DNA of 64,000 bases from an uncultured Duncaniella sp. (GTDB taxonomy: Bacteria; Bacteroidota; Bacteroidia; Bacteroidales; Muribaculaceae). Shown piece by piece: positions 43,103 to 51,031 of this stretch. Within the stretch, counting starts at the first letter, position 1. The number at the start of each line of letters is the position of its first letter. The position numbers and the translations under genes are program-made. The notes beneath the pieces are model-generated. The model did not search any database. It was given only the letters and a program-made list of their open reading frames with translations, and was not told the origin of the DNA. The stretch is from positions 124,465-188,464 of the forward strand of contig CAJTRI010000003.1 in the NCBI GenBank assembly GCA_910578615.1, read 5' to 3'.

Positions 43103-46100
43103 ATGAGCCAGACAGACGCGCCACAGTTCGTTCATCTACACGTCCATAGCCAGTATTCGCTGCTTGACGGGCAGGCATCGGTCACGGGCCTTGTCGACAA
43201 GGCTGTGGCCCTCGGTATGCCGGGCTTTGCCCTGACTGACCATGGCAACATGTTCGGCATAAAGGAACTTGCCAACTATGTCAGCAAGCTTAAAGGGAAA
43301 TACAAGGGCAAGATAGCCGATGCCCGTAAGAAACTTGACGAGGCTGCGCCCGGAGAGGCCGAACGGATGAGGCCCGAGGTGGAGGCTGAGATAGCGCATT
43401 ATGAAGAGGTGTTGCGGTTCAAGCCGGTTTTCGGGTGCGAGATGTATGTGGCCAAGGGAAGCCTGCATGACAAGTCGGACAAGACCGACAAAGGACGCCA
43501 CCTCGTGGTGCTTGCCAAAAATCTCAAAGGCTACAAGAACCTCATAAAGATCGTGTCACAGGGCCACACCGAAGGTTTCTACCATCATCCCAGAACTGAC
43601 AAGGAGGCGCTTGCAGCCCATAGGGAGGGACTCATCGTGTGTTCCGCATGTCTCGGCGGCGAGATACCGCGTCTCATAATGAACGGGGATATAGAGGAGG
43701 CCGACCGTCAGGTGAAATGGTTCAAGAGCGTGTTTGGCGATGACTACTATATAGAGCTTCAACGTCATCGCACCGACCTCCCGGGAGGCAATCGCGAGAC
43801 ATTCCAAGCCCAGGAGCGTGTCAATCCAGTGCTCATTGATCTGGCGCGCAAGAACGGGGTGAAGATTATAGCCACTAATGACTCCCATTTTATAAATGCC
43901 GAGGACGCCGAGTCGCATGACCGTCTCATCTGTATCTCCACCAATAACTATCTGACCGATCCTGAAAGGATGCGTTACACCAAGCAGGAATGGTTTAAGT
44001 CACAGCAGGAGATGGCTGCGGTGTTTCCAGACCTTCCCGAGGCTTTGGAAAACACTCTTGAAATCCTTGACAAGTGCGAGGTATATTCCATAGACCACTC
44101 GCCTATCATGCCGTTTTTCGAGATTCCCGCCGATTTCGGAACCGAGGAGGAATATCGTTCGCGCATCACCGAGCAACAGCTTTTTGACGAGTTCACACAG
44201 GATGAGAACGGCAACGTGGTGCTGTCTCCCGAGGACGCACGCAAGAAGATAGAGAAGCTTGGCGGTTATGACAAGCTTTATAGGATAAAGTTTGAGGCAG
44301 ACTATCTTGCCAAGCTCGCCTACGAGGGCGCGGCGCGGCGATACGGCTCTCCGCTCACAGACGAGCTTGAAGAACGCATAAGGTTCGAGCTGTATATAAT
44401 GAAGACCATGGGTTTCCCGGGCTACTTCCTGATCGTGCAGGATTTTATCAATGTGGCCCGTCAGAAACTCGGGGTATCGGTCGGCCCGGGACGAGGATCG
44501 GCTGCGGGAAGTGTCGTGGCCTACTGCCTCGGTATCACGCAGGTTGACCCCATAAGATATGACCTACTGTTCGAACGTTTCCTTAATCCCGACCGTATCT
44601 CGCTCCCTGATATCGATGTGGACTTTGACGATGACGGCCGTGCCGACGTGCTCCACTACGTCACCGAGCGTTACGGAGAGGAAAAGGTGGCCCATATCAT
44701 CACGTTCGGCACCATGGCCGCCAAAAGCGCCATCAAGGATGTGGCGCGTGTTGAGCAGCTGCCTCTCCCCGAGAGCAACCGTCTGGCCAATCTCGTGCCA
44801 AAGCGTATGCCCGACGGCCCTGACGGCAAGACACTGAAAACCAACCTCGGCAATTGCTATAAGTTTGTGCCCGAGTTTTCCAACGAGCTAAGCTCTCACA
44901 ATCCGCTCATCAGGGAGACTCTCGAATATGCCCGGCGCCTTGAAGGAAACGTGCGCAATACGGGCGTACATGCGTGCGGTGTCATCATATGCCGTGACCC
45001 TATCACCGACTGGGTGCCTGTCGCTACCGCAGTAGATAAGAATCCCGGTGCGTCAGGAAATGACAAAATCACTGTGACACAGTATGAAGGTTCCATCATC
45101 GAGGACACGGGACTCATCAAGATGGACTTCCTCGGCCTCAAAACACTGTCTATAATCAAGGAGGCCGTACACAATATCAAGCTCACAAAGGGGATTGATG
45201 TGGATATCGACACGATTGACATCACAGACCCCAAGACCTATGAGCTGTATTGCAACGGACATACCACAGGTACATTCCAGTTCGAGTCTGCCGGAATGCA
45301 GAAATACCTCAGGGAGTTGCAGCCCTCGACATTCGAGGATCTTATAGCCATGAACGCCCTCTATCGTCCCGGGCCTATGGACTATATCCCTGACTTCATT
45401 GCCCGAAAGCATGGCCGCAGTCCCATAGTCTATGACATCCCCGTGATGGAGAAGTACCTCAAAGACACTTACGGGGTCACTGTCTATCAGGAACAGGTCA
45501 TGCTCTTGTCGCGACTGCTTGCCAACTTTACCAGAGGCCAGAGTGACACGCTGCGCAAGGCGATGGGCAAGAAACTGATAGACAAGATGAACGAGCTTGA
45601 AGGCCTATTCCTGAAAGGGGGACAGGCCAACGGTCATGATCCCAAGGTGCTCTCCAAGATATGGGCTGACTGGAAGAAGTTCGCGTCATATGCCTTCAAT
45701 AAGAGCCACGCTACATGCTATTCGTGGGTCGCCTTCCAGACGGCATGGCTGAAAGCCAACTATCCGTCTGAATACATGGCGGCCATCCTGACGCGCAACC
45801 GCTCGGACATCACCAAGCTCACAGGCTTCATGGACGAGTGCAAGCGCATGAAGATCAAGGTGCTCGGCCCTGATATCAACGAGTCCTTTATGGAATTCGG
45901 TGTTAACTCCCATGGCGACATCCGTTTCGGTCTCGCCGCTATAAAGGGTGTGGGCGAGAATGTGGTGAAAGCCATCATAGACGAACGCGCGGCCAACGGG
46001 CCGTATGACAGTGTCTATGACTTTGTGGAGCGTGTACCCTCAGGCACGGTCAACCGCCGGACGATGGAAAACCTCATACTTGCCGGCGCTTTCGACAGTT

Positions 46101-46930
46101 TCGCCGACATGAAGCGCGAGGACTATTTCTATGAGAATATCAAAGGTGAAACATTCACGGAGACCCTCGTGCGCTACGGACAGGCCTTTCAGAATGACCG
46201 CATTTCATCGGCCATGTCGCTTTTCGGCGATGATGCCGAGATGTCTACCGCCGGACGTCCTCCTGTCACTCCGGCTCCTGAATGGCCGGCTGCCCATCGT
46301 CTCGAAAAGGAGCGCGAACTCGTGGGAATGTATCTTTCGGCCCACCCGCTCGACCCTTACTATATGGATCTGACCTATGGGACGTGTTCGGTCAAAGGTT
46401 ACATAGATTTCGAACCGGCCGAAGGTGTAGAACTGACTTTTGGCGGCATGGTCGTTGATTTCCAGAAACGTCAGGGCAGGAACGGAATGTTCGGAATCCT
46501 CAAAATAGAGGATAACACCGGCTCGGCGGAGTTCATGCTGTTCGGACAGACTTTTATCGACTTCCACAACTACGGAATCCCCGGGACACCGGTGCTCGTA
46601 ACAGGACAGTACCAGCGTCGTTTTGCCAATTCAGAACTTCGGTTCAACATAAGGAATATACGGCTGCTCGAAGATGTGAGGGGACAGCTTGTGCGTTCGA
46701 TTACCATAGATCTTTCCGTCCCACGAATTACCTCCCAGCTCAAAGAGATTATCGAGGAACATATGAACTCTGCTCCGCGTCAGGGTGAAGGCGGCGAGCT
46801 TGCCTTCCGTTTGTTCGACCCGGCCATAAACCGTTCGCTCACACTCCGATCATCGCGCCGAATACCCATCTCGCGTCGACTTATAGACACTCTGAGGGAG
46901 GAAGACTATAATTTCAGCATAAACGATTAA
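43103..46930 (+). CDS. dnaE: DNA polymerase III subunit alpha
   Basis: 1275 residues from ATG 43103 (MSQTDAPQFVHLHVHSQYSLLDG); ATG 43091 is also possible, while the TTG at 43061 lies inside the promoter. It is the replicative polymerase subunit. An N-terminal PHP domain starts with HLHVHSQYSLLDG, then the C-family polymerase with SVGPGRGSAAGSVVAYCLG and the catalytic aspartates Asp503 and Asp505 in LPDIDVDFDDDGR, then the helix-hairpin-helix region, and a C-terminal OB fold (VELTFGGMVVDFQKRQGRNG). Length is a little above E. coli (1160) and normal for Bacteroidetes. Confidence 0.97.
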   Translation: MSQTDAPQFVHLHVHSQYSLLDGQASVTGLVDKAVALGMPGFALTDHGNMFGIKELANYVSKLKGKYKGKIADARKKLDEAAPGEAERMRPEVEAEIAHYEEVLRFKPVFGCEMYVAKGSLHDKSDKTDKGRHLVVLAKNLKGYKNLIKIVSQGHTEGFYHHPRTDKEALAAHREGLIVCSACLGGEIPRLIMNGDIEEADRQVKWFKSVFGDDYYIELQRHRTDLPGGNRETFQAQERVNPVLIDLARKNGVKIIATNDSHFINAEDAESHDRLICISTNNYLTDPERMRYTKQEWFKSQQEMAAVFPDLPEALENTLEILDKCEVYSIDHSPIMPFFEIPADFGTEEEYRSRITEQQLFDEFTQDENGNVVLSPEDARKKIEKLGGYDKLYRIKFEADYLAKLAYEGAARRYGSPLTDELEERIRFELYIMKTMGFPGYFLIVQDFINVARQKLGVSVGPGRGSAAGSVVAYCLGITQVDPIRYDLLFERFLNPDRISLPDIDVDFDDDGRADVLHYVTERYGEEKVAHIITFGTMAAKSAIKDVARVEQLPLPESNRLANLVPKRMPDGPDGKTLKTNLGNCYKFVPEFSNELSSHNPLIRETLEYARRLEGNVRNTGVHACGVIICRDPITDWVPVATAVDKNPGASGNDKITVTQYEGSIIEDTGLIKMDFLGLKTLSIIKEAVHNIKLTKGIDVDIDTIDITDPKTYELYCNGHTTGTFQFESAGMQKYLRELQPSTFEDLIAMNALYRPGPMDYIPDFIARKHGRSPIVYDIPVMEKYLKDTYGVTVYQEQVMLLSRLLANFTRGQSDTLRKAMGKKLIDKMNELEGLFLKGGQANGHDPKVLSKIWADWKKFASYAFNKSHATCYSWVAFQTAWLKANYPSEYMAAILTRNRSDITKLTGFMDECKRMKIKVLGPDINESFMEFGVNSHGDIRFGLAAIKGVGENVVKAIIDERAANGPYDSVYDFVERVPSGTVNRRTMENLILAGAFDSFADMKREDYFYENIKGETFTETLVRYGQAFQNDRISSAMSLFGDDAEMSTAGRPPVTPAPEWPAAHRLEKERELVGMYLSAHPLDPYYMDLTYGTCSVKGYIDFEPAEGVELTFGGMVVDFQKRQGRNGMFGILKIEDNTGSAEFMLFGQTFIDFHNYGIPGTPVLVTGQYQRRFANSELRFNIRNIRLLEDVRGQLVRSITIDLSVPRITSQLKEIIEEHMNSAPRQGEGGELAFRLFDPAINRSLTLRSSRRIPISRRLIDTLREEDYNFSIND

Positions 46931-46958
46931 ACCATATTAATAAATCATATCAACTATT

Positions 46959-47279
46959 ATGACACTGACAGATCAGAACGTACACGAGATTATCGCTTCG
47001 GGCCAGCCCGTGGTTATCGACTTCTGGGCCACATGGTGCGGCCCATGCGTGAGAATGAGTCCCATAGTAGAGGAACTCGCCCAGGAATACGAGGGAAAAG
47101 CCGTGATAGGCAAGTATAACATAGAGGAGGAGAACGACCTCGCTGCAAAATATCGCATCATGTCTATACCTACCATCCTCTTTTTCAAGAACGGTGAGCA
47201 GGTGCCCTCTCTCCGTCTTGCCGGTGCACAGACCAAAGCCACTCTCGAAGAGCGCGTAAAGCAGCTCATAGAGATGTAA
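46959..47279 (+). CDS. trxA: Thioredoxin
   Basis: 106 residues, canonical size. The active site is Cys27-Gly-Pro-Cys30 in FWATWCGPC, with IMSIPTILFF carrying the cis-proline. It is cytosolic (no signal) and reduces protein disulfides. It starts 28 bases after dnaE with no promoter visible between, so read-through from dnaE is likely; dnaE-trxA order is common in Bacteroidetes. Confidence 0.97.
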   Translation: MTLTDQNVHEIIASGQPVVIDFWATWCGPCVRMSPIVEELAQEYEGKAVIGKYNIEEENDLAAKYRIMSIPTILFFKNGEQVPSLRLAGAQTKATLEERVKQLIEM

Positions 47280-47402
47280 TTCTTTCTGACTTGGCATATG
47301 AAACAGGCGATGGTGTCAGAAACCATTGCATATACGGCAAACATGTAGCGACATTTCCACAATGGAAAGTGTGATAAGAATCGCAGAGCTACATATCTAT
47401 CC

Positions 47403-47443
47403 AAATCACTGCCCTTGGACTTTCGGCCCAAGGGCAGTGATTT
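47403..47443. terminator. Hairpin downstream of trxA
   Basis: A perfect 16-bp stem (47403-47418 with 47428-47443) and 9-base loop, 123 bases after the trxA stop. Tails are only modestly T-rich. Confidence 0.65.
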
Positions 47444-47552
47444 AATGATTATAGATGTATATGTATCATCATTCCCTTTGGATGGATGGCTTAAATAATC
47501 TTTCTTGGATTTCGGATGTGATAGATTGTTTCATTTTTTGTGCGATTTTTAT

Positions 47553-47560
47553 TAATTTTG
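47553..47560 (+). promoter_or_regulatory. -7 promoter element of purU
   Basis: Perfect TAATTTTG 19 bases before the ATG at 47580. Confidence 0.65.
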
Positions 47561-47579
47561 CAATCAAAATGAAATTAAA

Positions 47580-48443
47580 ATGATCGAAAATGATACAGCA
47601 GTGTTGCGAATGCACTGCCCAGACCGGCCCGGCATAATCGCCGTAATCACGGAGTTTATAACATCCAACCGTGGCAATATATTGTATCTCGACCAGTACG
47701 TAGACCGTGTGAACGGGATTTTTTATATGCGTGTGGAGTGGGATCTTGCCGAATTCCTTATCCCTAAGGAGAAGCTTAAAGATTATTTCCACACCCTCTA
47801 TGCCTCGCGCTACGAGCTTACCTACCGTCTCAGTTTCACCTCCCACCGCCAGCGCATGGCCATCTTCGTATCCAAGATGTCACACTGTCTTTATGATTTG
47901 TTGTCGCGCTATATCGCCGGAGACTGGGCGGTCGAGATTCCTGTCATCATATCCAATCATCCGGATCTTGCCGTGGTGGCCCGTCAGTTTGACATTCCGT
48001 TCGAGGTCATCCCTGTCACCCGTGACAACAAGGCGGAGATGGAGCAGAGGGAGTTCGAGCTTCTTGAAAAGCATGGTATAGACTTCATAGTGCTTGCACG
48101 CTACATGCAGGTGCTATCAGAGGATTTTATATCCCGCTATCCCAATCGTATCATCAATATCCACCATTCGTTTCTACCGGCGTTTATCGGCGCAAAGCCA
48201 TATCATCAGGCGTTTGAACGCGGGGTCAAGCTTATAGGGGCCACGAGTCACTATGTCACGACCGAGCTGGATGCCGGGCCTATTATCGAACAGGACATTG
48301 TACGAATCACCCATAAGGATACAGTCGGCGATCTTATAAAGAAGGGGCGCGACCTTGAAAAGATAGTGCTCTCCCGTGCTGTCGAGAAGCAGATCCAGCG
48401 CAAGATACTTTCCTACGGTAACAAGACCGTGGTGTTTAGCTGA
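47580..48443 (+). CDS. purU: Formyltetrahydrofolate deformylase
   Basis: 287 residues. PurU hydrolyses 10-formyl-THF to formate and THF, balancing one-carbon pools and supplying formate for purine synthesis. An N-terminal ACT domain (VLRMHCPDRPGIIAVITEFI) is followed by a formyltransferase fold with NIHHSFLPAFIGAKPYHQAF and SHYVTTELDAGPIIEQD, whose His and Asp form the active site. Length fits the family. Confidence 0.96.
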   Translation: MIENDTAVLRMHCPDRPGIIAVITEFITSNRGNILYLDQYVDRVNGIFYMRVEWDLAEFLIPKEKLKDYFHTLYASRYELTYRLSFTSHRQRMAIFVSKMSHCLYDLLSRYIAGDWAVEIPVIISNHPDLAVVARQFDIPFEVIPVTRDNKAEMEQREFELLEKHGIDFIVLARYMQVLSEDFISRYPNRIINIHHSFLPAFIGAKPYHQAFERGVKLIGATSHYVTTELDAGPIIEQDIVRITHKDTVGDLIKKGRDLEKIVLSRAVEKQIQRKILSYGNKTVVFS

Positions 48444-48507
48444 GATACTTGTTTTGCTGGCCGGGCTTTGCGGCATTATCGCCCTGTCTTGTCCTTTGAG
48501 CATGGCT

Positions 48508-48515
48508 ATCTTTGC
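48508..48515 (+). promoter_or_regulatory. -7 promoter element TATCTTTG
   Basis: Matches TAnnTTTG, 30 bases before the ATG at 48546; no good -33. Confidence 0.5.
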
Positions 48516-48545
48516 AGGAAGAATTTATAAACACACCTCAGAGTC

Positions 48546-49007
48546 ATGCGCAAGGTCATTTTTTCAGTTGTCACAATAGTCTGTTCATTCGCAGCCGGAT
48601 ATCACACGGGCCTGTGCTCTTGTGACGGTTCAGATGCTTCGGCGGAAGACCGTGTAATAACCCGCACCGTCGTGGAGAAAGACACATTCCTCGTAAGGAT
48701 AGAGGCCCCGGCCGAGACTGTCATCACCACACGTTTTATTCCATACCCTGTCGGGCGCGACACGGTCTTTGTTCCGGAGGAACGGAGGGTCTACGAAGAC
48801 TCGTCATATCGTGCGGTTGTCTCGGGCTTCCGGCCCGCTCTTGACTCTCTGACAATCTATCCCAGGCGCGTTGTGGAGACCCGGTTATTACCGGCTCCCC
48901 GACGTTCGCGCTGGGGCATAGGTGTCACGGCAGGGGCGGCTATTACACCGGGTGGCGTATCGCCCGCGCTTACGGTGGGTGTCACCTATACGTTTGCCGC
49001 GTTCTGA
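48546..49007 (+). CDS. Small membrane-anchored protein, DUF6808-like
   Basis: 153 residues. One N-terminal hydrophobic helix (about 3-22) acts as signal or anchor, then a segment rich in Val, Thr and Glu (DRVITRTVVEKDTFLVRI, VGRDTVFVPEE), YRAVVSGFRPALDSLTIYP, and a C-terminal WGIGVTAGAAIT...LTVGVTYTF with a glycine-rich beta pattern. This layout looks like the DUF6808 proteins often found in Bacteroidetes phage or mobile elements; I am not certain. Its end overlaps lpxB by 22 bases in the convergent direction. Confidence 0.7.
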   Translation: MRKVIFSVVTIVCSFAAGYHTGLCSCDGSDASAEDRVITRTVVEKDTFLVRIEAPAETVITTRFIPYPVGRDTVFVPEERRVYEDSSYRAVVSGFRPALDSLTIYPRRVVETRLLPAPRRSRWGIGVTAGAAITPGGVSPALTVGVTYTFAAF

Positions 49008-50191
49008 CGGGACTTTGTGTAGGATATGATCCTTTCGGCCAAGGTCTGTGCCGCCGACCTGCCGGTAAGGAGTCTTTCCCTCACCTTTATGTAGCCGGCG
49101 AGTTGGGCTTCCCGTTCCGGGGTGTCGCGGAGCAGTGGGGATAGCTGTCTGTCCACATCGTCAGGATTGCAGTGGTGCATCAGCATCTCCGGGACTATGC
49201 ATCCTCTCACTCCGCTTGTCGCTACCTCGCGGTTGACGCGGCGGCGCGTCTCACTATCGATCTCGCCTCCGATGAGGTTAGGGAGCGATACATAGGGGAT
49301 TTTAAGAATACGGGCAAAGAGGTCGTGGGCGGCCGGAGACCCGATGGAGCGGTAGCAGACCACCTGTGGAGTGTCGGCAAGTGCGCTTTCAAGAGAAGCT
49401 GTCCCGGAGGTGACGAGGGCGGCGCTGGCGTTGGCCATAAGGCGGAGTGTTGATGACTCTATGACGGGTAGATCCGTCAGTCCGCGATATAGGTCACGTG
49501 AGATTGACGGGGCACCGGCCACCACAGCCTGCACCTCTGGATGTCGGCGCGCAACGGCATCCATCACCGGGAGGTTGCTCTTGATTTCACCTGCACGGCT
49601 ACCGGGAACTATGGCGAGTATGGGACGTTGGTCAAGATTATGTATTTGGCGGAACTCTTTGCCGGATGGGAGGGATGATAGAGCACGTTGAACCTCCTCT
49701 ACCGACGGGTTTCCAACGTATTCTACCCTGACACCTCGTTCACCGAACCAATCCTTCTCGTATGGAAGGATTGAATAGATGAAGTCTACGTCTCGGCGCA
49801 GCTTCTTGATGCGGTATTCCTTCCAGGCCCAGAGTTTTGGCGCTATGTAGTAGTGTACGGGTATTCCGAGTGAACGGGCATAAGCGGCCAGACGCAGATT
49901 GAAACTCGGGTAGTCAACCAGAATGACGGCGTCAGGACGTATTTCGCTTATGGCGCGTTTTGCCTTTCTAAGATTGCCGAGAACCTGAGGTAGATGTGCG
50001 GCCACGTCTATAAAACCCATGTAGGCCATGTGCTTATAGTGTATAAGCGGCGGTCGTCCCGCCTCGGCAGCCATCTCGTCACCACCAAGAAATTCCATCT
50101 CGGCTTCCGGCTCTATGGCCCGCAATTGTCTTATGACCTGTGCGGCATGGATGTCGCCGCTTGCCTCACCGGCTGAAAAAAAGTATCTCAT
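48986..50191 (-). CDS. lpxB: Lipid-A-disaccharide synthase
   Basis: 401 residues. LpxB joins UDP-diacylglucosamine and lipid X to make the lipid A disaccharide. The GT19 signatures FFSAGEASGDIHAAQVI, FLGGDEM, VDYPSFNLRLA, YIAPKLWAWK, VPGSRAGEIKSNLPV and VTSGTASLESAL are all present. Start ATG at 50191 lies only 5 bases after a -7 box. The usual neighbour surE is not seen here. Confidence 0.96.
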   Translation of the reverse strand: MRYFFSAGEASGDIHAAQVIRQLRAIEPEAEMEFLGGDEMAAEAGRPPLIHYKHMAYMGFIDVAAHLPQVLGNLRKAKRAISEIRPDAVILVDYPSFNLRLAAYARSLGIPVHYYIAPKLWAWKEYRIKKLRRDVDFIYSILPYEKDWFGERGVRVEYVGNPSVEEVQRALSSLPSGKEFRQIHNLDQRPILAIVPGSRAGEIKSNLPVMDAVARRHPEVQAVVAGAPSISRDLYRGLTDLPVIESSTLRLMANASAALVTSGTASLESALADTPQVVCYRSIGSPAAHDLFARILKIPYVSLPNLIGGEIDSETRRRVNREVATSGVRGCIVPEMLMHHCNPDDVDRQLSPLLRDTPEREAQLAGYIKVRERLLTGRSAAQTLAERIISYTKSRQNAANV

Positions 50192-50196
50192 ACCTG

Positions 50197-50204
50197 CAAA
50201 AGTA
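50197..50204 (-). promoter_or_regulatory. -7 promoter element of lpxB
   Basis: Minus-strand TACTTTTG at 50204-50197, 5 bases before the ATG, implying a very short or absent leader. No clear -33 element. The remaining gap to 50425 shows nothing else. Confidence 0.6.
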
Positions 50205-50425
50205 GCGAGAATTTGTGAGATTACGGCATGGTTATCGGAAAATAAAGCAAGGCATTGGTATTAGGTTTGATTGACATTGTTGGTCAGGCAGCTTGCTTAT
50301 GGTTAATGATATGGCCGCAGATTGTGGGATTCATGTTGCTTTCTTCTGTCCCGGCTTTTGCCGGAGCCTCGGATTACGCTATAATAAAAAGTGAATGATA
50401 ACGTTATAATATTATATATTAATTG

Positions 50426-50433
50426 TAAATTTG
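50426..50433 (+). promoter_or_regulatory. -7 promoter element of the Panacea-like operon
   Basis: Perfect TAAATTTG 55 bases before the ATG at 50489, in an AT-rich stretch. Confidence 0.6.
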
Positions 50434-50488
50434 CATAGGCTGTTGTCGCGTTTCATAAACTCGCGGCATTAGTCAGTGTTTTATAGAC

Positions 50489-51031
50489 ATGAAGAGCAAG
50501 AAAATACTTCTATTTGAGTATGCCATCCATAAACTCATGGAATGGTATAGCCAGTCTGTGCCCGATTCGGAAAAGACGATGTATTCCCACTTCTCGCGAC
50601 TTGCTTCATTGAAACTGCTCTTCCTCATGTCTACCGTTAAAGACCCTCTTGACGGCAATAAGGATTTATTAGGTGTTTTCGACAACTATTGCGCTATGCA
50701 GTACGGCCCGGTGGAGGTCGATGTATATTCTGCGATAGTCTATAAGGATACGCAATATTTTAATTTCGGTAATTACGAACTCACCATTAAGAAAGATCCA
50801 GATTCATTTAACGGGTTGTCGGCTGATGAAAAGGCCCGGATTGACAGGGCGGTCGAACTGCTCAAACAGAACAACCCGAAATTAATGTCTTTGCGCCCTT
50901 CACAGCTTGTAGACATTACTCATAAGTGGGACGCATGGCTTAGCGCCATGGGTATTGCTGAATGGTATGGCAAAGGGAGTGAGAAGATGACAGTTGATTC
51001 GATACGTAGTAGCCGACCTTTCTATGAGTAA
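50489..51031 (+). CDS. Panacea (SocA/GepA-like, DUF4065-type) antitoxin-like protein
   Basis: 180 residues, no signal or membrane segment. The helical core with LASLKLLFLMSTV (about 38-50), then AMQYGPVEVDVYSAI (about 69-83) and a final THKWDAWLSAM, follows the Panacea pattern, in which a KLL(Y/F) helix, an xYGPVxxxVY motif and a late Trp-rich helix recur. Panacea domains act as antitoxins against many unrelated toxins or as proteolysis adaptors. It overlaps by 8 bases the next gene, which would be the toxin. Base composition is lower in GC than the flanking core genes, so it was probably acquired. Assignment rests on motif resemblance only. Confidence 0.75.
   Translation: MKSKKILLFEYAIHKLMEWYSQSVPDSEKTMYSHFSRLASLKLLFLMSTVKDPLDGNKDLLGVFDNYCAMQYGPVEVDVYSAIVYKDTQYFNFGNYELTIKKDPDSFNGLSADEKARIDRAVELLKQNNPKLMSLRPSQLVDITHKWDAWLSAMGIAEWYGKGSEKMTVDSIRSSRPFYE

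Larger units (their letters stand above)
47280..47579. other. Intergenic region trxA / purU
   Basis: 300 bases without a gene. A perfect 16-bp hairpin at 47403-47443 lies in the middle, and the purU -7 box at 47553-47560. The first 120 bases after trxA hold nothing I recognise. Confidence 0.55.
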
